Positions 7,520-16,284 of a stretch of DNA of 64,000 nucleotides are shown piece by piece; within the stretch, counting starts at the first letter, position 1; the number at the start of each line of letters is the position of its first letter. The position numbers and the translations under genes were made by a program. The DNA comes from Amycolatopsis rifamycinica (GTDB lineage Bacteria > Actinomycetota > Actinomycetes > Mycobacteriales > Pseudonocardiaceae). The DNA lies in the NCBI RefSeq assembly GCF_000695625.1, contig NZ_JMQI01000054.1:62001-126000 (forward strand). Direction: 5' to 3'. The notes beneath the pieces are model-generated. The model saw only the letters and a program-made list of their open reading frames with translations, was not told the DNA's origin and ran no database searches.

Positions 7520-7843
7520 TCAGAACAGTCCTTCCGGTCCGTGGTCCTCCTCTCCCTCCGGTTTCCACCGGTACTTCCGCAGGTCGATCCGCTGGCCGTC
7601 GGCCAGGACACCCTCCGCGCGCAGGCGTTCCAGCTGGTCGTGGACCAGGTGCGGAGCCGGGGTGCCGTTCGCGCGCAGGATCCGGTGCCACGGCAGGTCG
7701 TGCCCGTCCTCGGCCAGGATGGCGCCGACCATCCGCGGCGACGGCGCCCCCGCCAGGGCCGCGATGTCGCCGTACGTGGCCACCGAGCCGGCCGGCACCG
7801 ACTCGATGATCTCCCGCACGCGCTCGTGCAGAACGTCGTCCAT
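7520..7843 (-). CDS. Alkyltransferase-like protein (MGMT family without catalytic Cys)
   Basis: This protein of about 107 residues has the DNA-binding part of O6-alkylguanine alkyltransferase: a VPAGSVATYGDIAALAGAPS helix region and the active-site segment. The catalytic PCHR is PWHR (PWHRILRANG), so the acceptor cysteine is replaced by tryptophan. This is the mark of ATL proteins, which flip and flag alkylated guanine for nucleotide excision repair rather than repairing it. I chose ATG 7843 (MDDVLHERV) because homologues begin there. It lies beside adnAB, another DNA-repair locus, in the order I recall for M. tuberculosis Rv3204-Rv3202c. Confidence 0.87.
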   Translation of the reverse strand: MDDVLHERVREIIESVPAGSVATYGDIAALAGAPSPRMVGAILAEDGHDLPWHRILRANGTPAPHLVHDQLERLRAEGVLADGQRIDLRKYRWKPEGEEDHGPEGLF

Positions 7844-7976
7844 GGCTCTACTGTGCCGCAGGGGTCCGACAGTTTCCGCCACCGTCCACCGCACCGGCGG
7901 GCGCCTTCGCCGACCGCACCGCCGCTAAGCCGTGCCGGTGCACCACCTGGGGGACCCGGCGTGGTTCCATCGCGGG

Positions 7977-10900
7977 GTGAACGGGAGGCGAACGGCGCAG
8001 GCGGACGCGCGGCTGGTGCGCACGCCGATCACCGCCACACCCTCGTTCACCTGGGACGAAGGCGCCCGGCGCGTGCTCTCCGCACCCGGTGGGTTCCTCC
8101 GCGTGCTCGGCGGCCCGGGCACCGGCAAGACGGCGCTGCTGGCCTCGGCCGCCACCCGCCGCATCGCCGAGGGCGCCGACCCGGAGAGCGTGCTGGTGCT
8201 CACCACGTCCCGCCGGTCCGCCGACGCCCTGCGCGCCGACATCACCCGACGGCTCACCGCCGATCCCGACCTGGCGCGGCCGCTGCCCCGGACCGTCCGC
8301 GAGCCGCTCGTGCGCACCGTGCATTCCTACGCCTATTCGCTGCTGCGGCTGGAGGCGATGGCCGAGGAGCTCCCGCCGCCGCGGCTGCTCGCCGGCGCCG
8401 AGCAGGACGTCGTCGTCCGCGAACTCCTGGCCGGTGACCTCGACGAGGAGGCCGAGTACTGGCCCGAGCAGCTGCGGCCCGCCCTGGTGGTCCCCGGGTT
8501 CGCCGAGGAGCTGCGTGACCTGCTGATGCGCGCGGCCGAGCGCGGGCTCGGCCCCGAGGACCTCACCGAGCTGGGCCGCCGCCGCGGCCGCGAGGAGTGG
8601 ATCGCCGCCGGGCAGTTCTGGGCGCAGTACGAGGAAGTCACCCAGCTGCAGGGCGCGGGCGGCAACGCGCTCGGCGTGGCGAGCGCGCCCGCGCTCGACG
8701 CCGCCGAGCTGGTCACCTCGGCGCTGCTCGCCCTCGAGGACGACGACGAGCTGCGCGAACGCGAGCGCACCCGCGTCCGGCACCTGTTCGTCGACGACGC
8801 CCACCACCTCGACCCGCTGCAGACCAGCCTGGTCCGGATGATCGGGCACACCGCGGCCGAGTTCGTGGTGGCCGGCGACCCCGACCAGAACGTGTTCTCC
8901 TTCCGTGGCGCCGACGCGAGCCTGTTCGCCGACGCCGACCCGGACGGCAGCCGGACGGTCACGCTCACCACGGCGCACCGGCTGTCCCCGGCCGTCCGGC
9001 TGGCGGTGGCGAAGATCGGCGCGACGCTGCCGGGCGCGTCGCCGCACCGCAAGATCGTGCCGCCCCAGGGGGCCTCCGGCGGGAACGTTCGGGTCCGCGT
9101 GATGCCGACGCCCGCCGCCGAAGCGAGCTGGATCGCCGACCAGCTGCGCCGCGCGCACCTCGTCGACGGCGTGCCGTGGTCGGAGATCGCGGTGCTCGTC
9201 CGGTCACCCGCACGGACTTTCCTCGTCCTGCAACGGGCTTTGCGCGCGGCCGGCGTCCCGATCGGGTCGGCGACCGAAGAACTGCCGCTGGCCAAGCAGC
9301 CCGCGGTGCGGCCGCTGCTGGCCGTGCTGAAGCTCGCGCCCTCGCCCGACCTCCTCGACGTCGACCTCGCGGAAATGCTGCTTTCGTCGTCGCTCGGCGG
9401 CGCCGATCCCCTGGCGCTGCGGCGGTTGCGGCGCGGTCTGCGCCGGCTCGAACTGGCCGGCGGCGGGGAGCGGTCGAGCGACGAGCTGCTCGTGGAAGCG
9501 TTGCGCGGCGGGGACATCCTCGCCGGGCTGGCCGACGCCGAGGCCGAGCCGGTGCGGCGCGTCGGCGGGCTGCTGCGCGTCACGCACCAGGCCGTGGCGC
9601 GCGGCGAGGGTGTCGAGCAGGTGCTGTGGCAGCTGTGGCGGGAAAGCGGACTGCAGGACAAGCTGCTGAAGCAGGTCGAGCGCGGCGGGTCGCTGGGCGC
9701 GCAGGCCGACCGAGACCTCGACGCCGTCGTCGCGCTGTTCGACGCCGCGGGCCGGTACGTCGACCGGCTGCCGCGCGCCAGTGTCGCTTCCTTCGCGGAT
9801 TACCTCGGCGCGCAACGCATCGCGGGGGACACGCTGGCGCCGGCGGCCGTCCCGTCCGACGGCGTTTCGCTGCTCACCGCGCACGCCGCCGCCGGTCGCG
9901 AATGGACGGTCGTCGCCGTCGCCGGCGTCCAGGAGGGCGCGTGGCCGGATCTGCGGCTGCGGGGGTCCGTGCTGGGGGTCGAGCGGCTCAAGGACCTGAT
10001 GGCCGGGGTCGACGACGACGCCGTCTCCCAGACCGCGCCGATCCTCGCCGAGGAGCGGCGCCTGTTCTACCTCGCGATGAGCCGGGCGAAGCAGACGCTG
10101 CTGGTCACGGCGGTGTCGGGGGAGGACGAGCAGCCGTCCCGGTTCCTCGACGACCTGGAGGAGAACGGCGCCGACGACGGCGGCCTGGACTCGCGGATGA
10201 AGCCGCCGGGCCGCTCGCTGGTGCTCGCCGAGCTGGTGGGGGAGCTGCGCGAGGTCGTCTGCGACGACAAGGCCGACCCGGCGCGCCGCCGGCGTGCGGC
10301 GAAACAGCTGGCCCGGCTGGCCGACGCGAAGGTCCCGGGCGCGCACCCGTCGACGTGGTACGGCCTGCTGCCGGCGTCCAGCGACGAGCCGGTGCACCCG
10401 CCCGGCGACCTGATCCGGATCTCACCGTCCACAGTGGAAATCCTGGCGAAGTGCCCGCTGCGCTGGATGATCGAGCGCCACGGCGGCAGCGACCCGGCCC
10501 AGCTGGCGGCGGTGACCGGGACGCTGGTGCACGGGCTCGCCCAGGCGGTGGCGTCCGGGAAGACCGACGCCGAGCTGCAGGCGGCGCTGGACGAGGCGTG
10601 GGTGCGCGTCGACGCGGGGGCGCCGTGGTTCTCGCGGCGCGAGCGGCGCCGGGTCGAGCAGATGCTGCGCAACTTCACGACGTGGCTGGAGCGGAGCCGG
10701 GCGGAGCTCAAGGAAGCCGGGGTCGAGCAGGACATCGAAGTCGAGCTGCCGGTGGGGAGCGCGGACGAGGTCCGGGTGCTGCTGCGCGGCCGGGTCGACC
10801 GGGTGGAGCTGGATTCGGAGGGCCGCCCGGTGATCGTCGACATCAAGACGGGCAAGGTCCCGGTGTCCGGCGCGGAGGCCGAGGCGCACCCGCAGCTGGC

Positions 10901-11189
10901 GGCGTACCAGCTGGCGGTGCTGCTGGGCGCGATCGAGGGCCGGACCGAGGCGGGCGGCGCGCGGCTGGTGTACGTCGCGAAGGCCAACAACAAGACGGGG
11001 TCGACGGAGCGGTCGCAGCCGCCGATGGACGAAGTGGCCGGCAAGCAGTGGCTGGAGCTGGTCCAGAAGGCGGCGGCCTCCGCGGCGGGGCCGGACTACC
11101 AGGCCCAGGAGAACCCGGACTGCGACCGCTGCCCGGCGCGCGGCTGCTGCCCGCTGCGCCCCGAGGGCCGTCAGGTGCCGGGCCCGTGA
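7977..11189 (+). CDS. adnA: AdnA: helicase-nuclease subunit of the AdnAB end-resection complex
   Basis: This protein of about 1070 residues is a UvrD-type motor joined to a RecB/Cas4-like nuclease. Walker A is GGPGTGKT (about 45-52). The Walker B equivalent is VDDAHHLDP, the weaker form I associate with AdnA, where the partner is the main motor. The nuclease has IVDIKTGK (about 955) followed by a QLAAYQ motif. Four cysteines spaced C826 ... C1049-x2-C1052-x5-C1058 match the iron-sulfur clasp of AddB/Cas4 nucleases. The start is uncertain: GTG 7977 is chosen, and GTG 7932 is open in frame. It works with AdnB to resect double-strand breaks. A TCC-ACA-GTG-GAA motif lies at 10428. Confidence 0.9.
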   Translation: MNGRRTAQADARLVRTPITATPSFTWDEGARRVLSAPGGFLRVLGGPGTGKTALLASAATRRIAEGADPESVLVLTTSRRSADALRADITRRLTADPDLARPLPRTVREPLVRTVHSYAYSLLRLEAMAEELPPPRLLAGAEQDVVVRELLAGDLDEEAEYWPEQLRPALVVPGFAEELRDLLMRAAERGLGPEDLTELGRRRGREEWIAAGQFWAQYEEVTQLQGAGGNALGVASAPALDAAELVTSALLALEDDDELRERERTRVRHLFVDDAHHLDPLQTSLVRMIGHTAAEFVVAGDPDQNVFSFRGADASLFADADPDGSRTVTLTTAHRLSPAVRLAVAKIGATLPGASPHRKIVPPQGASGGNVRVRVMPTPAAEASWIADQLRRAHLVDGVPWSEIAVLVRSPARTFLVLQRALRAAGVPIGSATEELPLAKQPAVRPLLAVLKLAPSPDLLDVDLAEMLLSSSLGGADPLALRRLRRGLRRLELAGGGERSSDELLVEALRGGDILAGLADAEAEPVRRVGGLLRVTHQAVARGEGVEQVLWQLWRESGLQDKLLKQVERGGSLGAQADRDLDAVVALFDAAGRYVDRLPRASVASFADYLGAQRIAGDTLAPAAVPSDGVSLLTAHAAAGREWTVVAVAGVQEGAWPDLRLRGSVLGVERLKDLMAGVDDDAVSQTAPILAEERRLFYLAMSRAKQTLLVTAVSGEDEQPSRFLDDLEENGADDGGLDSRMKPPGRSLVLAELVGELREVVCDDKADPARRRRAAKQLARLADAKVPGAHPSTWYGLLPASSDEPVHPPGDLIRISPSTVEILAKCPLRWMIERHGGSDPAQLAAVTGTLVHGLAQAVASGKTDAELQAALDEAWVRVDAGAPWFSRRERRRVEQMLRNFTTWLERSRAELKEAGVEQDIEVELPVGSADEVRVLLRGRVDRVELDSEGRPVIVDIKTGKVPVSGAEAEAHPQLAAYQLAVLLGAIEGRTEAGGARLVYVAKANNKTGSTERSQPPMDEVAGKQWLELVQKAAASAAGPDYQAQENPDCDRCPARGCCPLRPEGRQVPGP

Positions 11190-11205
11190 CCGCCCCCGCC
11201 CGACC

Positions 11206-11308
11206 GCCACTTTCACGTGAAAGTGCCGCTTTGCGCGACAAAGCGCCACTTTCACGTGAAAGTGGCGCTTTGGGCCGTCGTCGAGGGGCACCTTTACGGG
11301 AAAGTGCC
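11206..11308. repeat. Palindromic repeat cluster (CACTTTCACGTGAAAGTG) between adnA and adnB
   Basis: The perfect 18-bp palindrome CACTTTCACGTGAAAGTG is at 11208-11225 and 11247-11264. A decayed third copy (GGCACCTTTACGGGAAAGTG core) is at 11287-11308. Copies are about 40 bp apart. A smaller inverted repeat (CGCTTTG ... CAAAGCG) lies between the first two. The cluster fills the whole gap between adnA and adnB. The same palindrome occurs twice inside the gene at 28632-30203. Confidence 0.9.
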
Positions 11309-11316
11309 CGCGGGGG

Positions 11317-14300
11317 GTGCGCGTGAGCCCGCTGCTCATCGCCAACCCGGTCGAGCCCGCCGAACTCGCCGACGCGCTCGGGCTGCACCGGCCGACGCCC
11401 GAGCAGGCCACCGTCATCGCCGCGCCCGTCGAACCGTCGCTCGTGGTCGCCGGGGCCGGGGCCGGGAAGACCGAGACCATGGCCGCGCGCGTGGTCTGGC
11501 TCGTCGCCAACGGCATCGTCAGCCCCGATCGGGTCCTCGGCCTCACCTTCACCCGCAAGGCCGCGCGCCAGCTCGGCGAACGCGTCCGGGCGCGGCTGCG
11601 CCGCCTCGCCGGGTCCGGGCTGCTCGACCGGCTCGACCCGACCGGCGGCCTGCGGTCCACCGTCGTCGCCGGCGAACCCACCGTCCTCACCTACCACGCC
11701 TACGCCGGGCGGCTGCTCTCCGAACACGGCCTGCGCCTGCCGGTCCAGCCCGGTGTCCGGCTCCTCTCCGAAACCTCGTCGTGGCAGATCGCGCACCGCG
11801 TGGTGTCCACCTGGGACAACGAACTCGACACCGACCGCGTCCCGCCGACCGTCACCGCGGACGTGCTCGCCCTGGCCGGGGAGCTCGGCGAGCACCTCGT
11901 CTCCACCGAGCAGCTCGCCGAGTACACGACGTGGCTGTGCCGCGTCATCGAGAACGCGCCGCGCGCCAAGGGCCAGCGGGCCGCGCTGCCGCAGAAGCTC
12001 ACCGAAATCATGGCCGCGCAACACTTCCGGCTCGCGCTGCTGCCGCTCGTCGAGGACTACCACCGCCGCAAGCGCAACGAAGGCGCGCTCGACTTCGCCG
12101 ACCAGATGTCGCTGGCCGCCCAGCTCGCCGGGGGGTACCCGTCGGTCGTGCGCGGCGAGCGCGAGCGCTACGGCGCCGTGCTGCTCGACGAGTACCAGGA
12201 CACCGGGCACGCCCAGCGCGTGCTGCTGCGGGCGCTGTTCGGCGGCGTCGAGAACCCGCCGATGCCGGTCACCGCCGTCGGCGACCCCGCGCAGGCCATC
12301 TACGGCTGGCGCGGGGCCAGCGCGGCCAACCTGCCCCGGTTCACCACGGACTTCCCGCGCTTCGACGGCGAACGGCTCGTCCCCGCGCACGAATTCGGGC
12401 TATTGACCAGTTTCCGCAACCCCCCGGAAATCCTGGAGCTCGCGAACGCGATCGCCGAACCGCTGCGCGCGCGCGGCCTCGGCGTCGAACGGCTGCGGGC
12501 GCGCGAAGGCGCCGGCGCCGCGGACATCGCGTGCGCGCTGATGCCGGACATCCGCGCCGAGCGCGCGTGGGTCGCCGACGCCCTCGCCCGGCGCTGGTAC
12601 GCCCACCAGGAACAGACCGGCAAGCCGCCGACCGCCGCGGTGCTGGTGCGGCGCCGCGCCGACATGGCCCCGATCGCCGCCGAACTGCGGGCGCGCGGGC
12701 TGCCGGTCGAGGTCGTCGGGCTCGGCGGGCTGCTGGACGAGCCCGAGGTCGCGGACCTCGTGTCGACGCTGAAGGTGCTCGCGGACCCGCTGTCCGGCAG
12801 CGCGGCGGCCCGGCTGCTGACCGGCGCCCGCTGGCGGCTGTCGGCCGCCGACGTCGCCGCGCTCTGGCGGCGGGCCGGCGAGCTCTCCAGCCCGGAGAAG
12901 CCGGACACGCCGGAGCTGGTCGTCGAGCGCGTCGAGCAGGCCGGGCTGATCGACGCGATCGACGAGCCGGGTGACCCGGCGCGGTACTCCGGAGAGGGCT
13001 ACCAGCGCATCCGGCGGATCGGCTGGGAGCTGGCCGCGCTGCGGCGGCGGCTCGACCAGTCGCTGCCGGAGCTCGTCGCCGACGTCGAACGCACGATGCT
13101 GCTGGACGTCGAATCACTGGCCCGGCCGGGCTCCGCGGGGCGGGCGCACCTGGACGCGTTCGCCGAAGTCGTCACCGACTACGCCGAGACGGCGCCGACG
13201 GCCACCCTGCTGTCCTTTGTGGACTACCTGAACACCGCCGCGCACGCCGAAGACGGGCTCACCCCGGGCGAGGTCGAGGTCGTGCCGGACCGGGTGCAGG
13301 TGCTGACCGTGCACTCGGCGAAGGGCCTCGAGTGGGAGGTCGTCGCCGTGCCGCACCTGGTGCACGAGGTGTTCCCCGGACGGCGGCGGTCGTCGTCGTG
13401 GCTGCGGACGGCGACGTCGCTGCCGGCCGCGTTGCGCGGTGACGCCGAGGACCTGCCGGAGCTGCGTATCGCCGAGGGCTACGACCGCAAGGAAGTCCAA
13501 GAAGGGCTGGAACTGCACGAAGCCGGGTTCGTCGAGCGGGAACAGTCGGAGGAACGGCGGCTCTGCTACGTCGCGCTGACCCGGTCCGAGCACGCGCTGA
13601 TCGTCTCCGGGCACTGGTGGAACGAAAGCAGCAGCCGGGCCAAGGGGCCGTCGGAGTTCCTCACCGAGATCGCCGGCGTCCTGCGCGAGACCGGCGTCGG
13701 GCAGCTCGCCGAGTGGGCGCCGGAGCCCACTGAGGACGACGAGAACCCGCTGGTGTCGGATTCGCGGGCGGCGCGCTGGCCGGTCGACCCGCTGGCCGAT
13801 CGCCGCACCGGCGTGCAGACCGGCGTGGAACTCGTGTCCGAGGCGCTGGCTGCCGCGTCCTCCGAAGAGGAGGAGGAAGAAGAGGACGATCCCGACGGCT
13901 GGGTGACCGACACCGACGTCCTGCTGGAGGAGTGGGCGCGCAAGGACGACCACGTCAAGCTGGTCCCGCTGCCGTCCCGGCTTTCGGTGAGCCAGCTGGT
14001 CGCCCTGGCCGACGACGCCGCCCGGCTCGCCGCCGACCTGCGCCGTCCGCTCCCGGTGGAGCCCAACAGCTTCGCCCGCCGCGGCACGGAGTTCCACGGC
14101 TGGCTGGAACGCCGGTTCGCGGGCGACCAGCTCATCGAGATCGACGACCTCCCGGGTGCGGCCGACTTCGGCGAGGCCCCCGACGCGGACTTCGAGGAAC
14201 TGCAGACGGAGTTCGAGAAGAGCGAGTGGGCGTCCCGGGTCCCGGTGGCGGTGGAGGTGACGTTCTCGGCCGACGTCGAAGGCCTCACCCTGCGCGGCCG

Positions 14301-14565
14301 CATGGACGCGGTCTTCGCCGACCCCGACGGCGGCTGGACGGTGGTCGACTGGAAGACCGGCTCGGTCCCGCCGGAGTCCCGCATCCCGGCCCTGTCGGTC
14401 CAGCTGGCGGCGTACCGGATGGCCTGGGCGGCACTGAAGAACGTCCCGGTGGAGCAGGTCCGCGCGGCCTTCCACTACGTCCGCGCGAACCGCACGATCC
14501 GCCCCGCCGACCTCCTGGCCCCGGAAGCCCTCCGCAGCTTGCTCCGAGACATTCCCGAGGCGTGA
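11317..14565 (+). CDS. adnB: AdnB: lead helicase-nuclease subunit of the AdnAB complex
   Basis: This 1082-residue UvrD-family helicase has an intact motor: Walker A AGAGAGKT (about 46-53) and Walker B VLLDEYQDT (about 288-296). The C-terminal RecB-like nuclease shows a GTEFHGW histidine, GRMDAVF aspartate, VVDWKTG (about 1011) and QLAAYR. An acidic run of Glu/Asp (about 850-862) links motor and nuclease. In mycobacteria AdnB is the leading ATPase of the heterodimer that processes double-strand breaks. The GTG start at 11317 follows the palindrome cluster; GTG 11323 is also possible. The length is normal for the family. A TCC-TTT-GTG-GAC motif lies at 13213. Confidence 0.92.
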   Translation: MRVSPLLIANPVEPAELADALGLHRPTPEQATVIAAPVEPSLVVAGAGAGKTETMAARVVWLVANGIVSPDRVLGLTFTRKAARQLGERVRARLRRLAGSGLLDRLDPTGGLRSTVVAGEPTVLTYHAYAGRLLSEHGLRLPVQPGVRLLSETSSWQIAHRVVSTWDNELDTDRVPPTVTADVLALAGELGEHLVSTEQLAEYTTWLCRVIENAPRAKGQRAALPQKLTEIMAAQHFRLALLPLVEDYHRRKRNEGALDFADQMSLAAQLAGGYPSVVRGERERYGAVLLDEYQDTGHAQRVLLRALFGGVENPPMPVTAVGDPAQAIYGWRGASAANLPRFTTDFPRFDGERLVPAHEFGLLTSFRNPPEILELANAIAEPLRARGLGVERLRAREGAGAADIACALMPDIRAERAWVADALARRWYAHQEQTGKPPTAAVLVRRRADMAPIAAELRARGLPVEVVGLGGLLDEPEVADLVSTLKVLADPLSGSAAARLLTGARWRLSAADVAALWRRAGELSSPEKPDTPELVVERVEQAGLIDAIDEPGDPARYSGEGYQRIRRIGWELAALRRRLDQSLPELVADVERTMLLDVESLARPGSAGRAHLDAFAEVVTDYAETAPTATLLSFVDYLNTAAHAEDGLTPGEVEVVPDRVQVLTVHSAKGLEWEVVAVPHLVHEVFPGRRRSSSWLRTATSLPAALRGDAEDLPELRIAEGYDRKEVQEGLELHEAGFVEREQSEERRLCYVALTRSEHALIVSGHWWNESSSRAKGPSEFLTEIAGVLRETGVGQLAEWAPEPTEDDENPLVSDSRAARWPVDPLADRRTGVQTGVELVSEALAAASSEEEEEEEDDPDGWVTDTDVLLEEWARKDDHVKLVPLPSRLSVSQLVALADDAARLAADLRRPLPVEPNSFARRGTEFHGWLERRFAGDQLIEIDDLPGAADFGEAPDADFEELQTEFEKSEWASRVPVAVEVTFSADVEGLTLRGRMDAVFADPDGGWTVVDWKTGSVPPESRIPALSVQLAAYRMAWAALKNVPVEQVRAAFHYVRANRTIRPADLLAPEALRSLLRDIPEA

Positions 14566-14572
14566 CCCGCGG

Positions 14573-14709
14573 GGCATCTTCCGTGACCGGAGAGGCATCA
14601 CGCGTGATTGGAGGGGCATCACGCGTGATCAGGCGGGCATCGGCCGTGATGCCTCTGGAGACACGGGTGATGCCCGCTCAGACACGGGTGATGCCTCTCG
14701 GATCACGCG
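14573..14709. repeat. 21-bp periodic repeat array, four units then three inverted units
   Basis: GGCATC recurs at 14573, 14594, 14615 and 14636, exactly 21 bp apart. The inverted form GATGCC follows at 14648, 14669 and 14690, again exactly 21 bp apart. Several units contain the palindrome ATCACGCGTGAT. The array is thus head-to-head about 14645. It fills the gap between the converging adnB and DoxX-like genes. The same unit recurs at 48915-48990. Confidence 0.9.
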
Positions 14710-14711
14710 GG

Positions 14712-15080
14712 TTACGCGTTGTCGCGGACCTTCAGGGCCCAGGCGATCAGGGGCCACTGGAGGGGGAGGCGGGCCCAGGCGATCGCGCGCTGCGGGGCCG
14801 GGGCCGAAGAGGCGTCGATCGCCATTTTCACGTTGCCCGGGAAGACGCCCAGGAACAGCAGGGCCGCCGCGAGGCCGCCGAGACGGCGGGTGCGGGGTGT
14901 CGCCACCGCGGCCGCGACCGCCAGCTCGGCCACGCCGGAACCGTACGTCCAGGCCCGGCGGGACCCCGGGAGGGACCGCGGGATCAGGCCGTCGAACGGC
15001 TTCGGCACCGCGAAGTGCAGGACGCCCATGAAGCCCAAAGCGCCCGCCAACAGGTGCGCGGGCCGTTGCGAGGTTGCCAT
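14712..15080 (-). CDS. DoxX-like small membrane protein
   Basis: This 122-residue integral membrane protein has about four predicted helices (residues near 8-25, 45-62, 68-85 and 100-118). It carries a conserved-looking LHFAVPKPFDGLIPRSLPG loop after the first helix, and it resembles DoxX-like predicted membrane proteins. Function in the family is mostly unknown, with some members linked to oxidative stress. ATG 15080 is chosen because the upstream in-frame sequence lacks membrane-protein character. It converges with adnB across the 21-bp repeat array and is divergent from the K+ channel gene. Confidence 0.76.
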   Translation of the reverse strand: MATSQRPAHLLAGALGFMGVLHFAVPKPFDGLIPRSLPGSRRAWTYGSGVAELAVAAAVATPRTRRLGGLAAALLFLGVFPGNVKMAIDASSAPAPQRAIAWARLPLQWPLIAWALKVRDNA

Positions 15081-15121
15081 CAAGTCATCGTTCCACGCGG
15101 CGGCGCGGTGTCCGGTTCGGC

Positions 15122-15163
15122 TATCCTCCGGGCGTGAGTGACGCTCGACACGAGCCAGCATGA
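15122..15163 (+). promoter_or_regulatory. Putative leaderless promoter and 9-codon upstream ORF for the K+ channel gene
   Basis: A TATCCT -10 box (15122-15127) lies 6 nt before GTG 15134. That GTG opens a nine-codon frame ending in TGA 15161-15163, which overlaps the channel ATG (15160) as ATGA. The layout fits a leaderless mini-ORF that delivers ribosomes to the channel gene. No clear -35 box is seen. The peptide itself has no obvious feature. Confidence 0.45.
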
Positions 15164-16239
15164 AGGCCCTCAAACGATTGCCGCTGGGCAGTCTCACCGA
15201 TCGGCCCGACCACGAGCTCGTCGGCATCCTGCGGATGCCGGAGCTGACCGTCAGCCCGCTCCGCTCGATCGTCAAGCGGATCATCGGCGCGACGCTCGCG
15301 CTGCTGGCCACGGTCGTCATCGTCTACCTCGACCGCGACGGCTACCGCGACGCCAACGGCGACGGCCTGTCCCTGCTGGACAGCCTCTACTACGCCACCG
15401 TGTCCCTGTCGACGACCGGCTACGGCGACATCGCGCCCGCCACGTCGTCCGCCCGGCTGGTGAACGTCCTGGTGATCACCCCGCTGCGGGTGCTCTTCCT
15501 CATCGTCCTGGTCGGGACCACCCTCGAGGTGCTCACCGAGCGATCCCGCCAGGCGTTCAAGATCCAGAAGTGGAGGACGAAGGTGCGCGACCACACCGTC
15601 GTCGTCGGGTTCGGCACCAAGGGCCGGTCCGCCGTCAACGCGCTGCTCGGCGACGAGAACATCGCCCCGGAGCAGATCGTCGTCGTCGACACCGACCAGC
15701 AGGCCCTCGACGCGGCGAGCGCGCTCGGCCTCGTCGCCGTGCACGGTTCGGCCACCCGGGCGGACGTCCTGCGCGTGGCCGCGGTCCAGCACGCGCGCGC
15801 GGTCGTGGTCGCCCCGAACCGCGACGACACAGCGGTGCTCGTCACGCTCACCGCCCGCGAACTGGCGCCCAAGGCGCACATCGTCGCGTCGGTGCGGGAG
15901 GCGGAGAACGTCCACCTGCTCAAGCAGTCGGGCGCCAACCAGGTCGTCGTCTCGAGCGAGACGGCCGGGCGGCTGCTCGGCATGGCGACGTCGACGCCGC
16001 TGGTCGTCGACATCATGGAGGACCTGCTGACCCCCGAATCCGGCCTGGCGATCGCCGAGCGGCCGGTCGAGCCGTCGGAGGAGGGCGGGTCGCCGCGGCA
16101 CCTGGGCGACCTCGTCCTCGGCCTGGTCCGCGACGGCGTCCTCTACCGCATCGACGCCCCGCAGGCGGACGCCATCGAACCGGGCGACAAGCTGCTGTAC
16201 GTCAAGAAGGTGACCCAGGCGGAGAAGATCGAGCGCTGA
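15160..16239 (+). CDS. Potassium channel with RCK (TrkA-N) domain
   Basis: This 359-residue two-helix K+ channel has an N-terminal cytosolic stretch, a first helix (about 42-60), a pore loop with the K+ filter TTGYGD (about 84-90) and a second helix (about 100-122). A cytosolic RCK_N domain (VVVGFGTKGRSAVNALLG, about 147-165) and a short RCK_C-like tail follow. Such channels pass K+ under control of nucleotides or ions bound to the RCK ring. The asparagine/aspartate-rich loop DRDGYRDANGDG before the pore is unusual. It is downstream of adnAB, as I recall for M. tuberculosis Rv3200c. Confidence 0.9.
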   Translation: MKALKRLPLGSLTDRPDHELVGILRMPELTVSPLRSIVKRIIGATLALLATVVIVYLDRDGYRDANGDGLSLLDSLYYATVSLSTTGYGDIAPATSSARLVNVLVITPLRVLFLIVLVGTTLEVLTERSRQAFKIQKWRTKVRDHTVVVGFGTKGRSAVNALLGDENIAPEQIVVVDTDQQALDAASALGLVAVHGSATRADVLRVAAVQHARAVVVAPNRDDTAVLVTLTARELAPKAHIVASVREAENVHLLKQSGANQVVVSSETAGRLLGMATSTPLVVDIMEDLLTPESGLAIAERPVEPSEEGGSPRHLGDLVLGLVRDGVLYRIDAPQADAIEPGDKLLYVKKVTQAEKIER

Positions 16240-16284
16240 CCAGGGCACCTGGGTTTTGCCCGCGGGATCTGGAACCATGACCGG

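Noticed and set aside
11208..11264. CACGTG as a specific transcription factor box
   Set aside because: The same 18-bp palindrome is found inside a coding sequence, so it behaves as a dispersed repeat rather than a promoter element.
14573..14709. CRISPR array
   Set aside because: The 21-bp units abut with no unique spacers, invert midway, and no cas gene is present.
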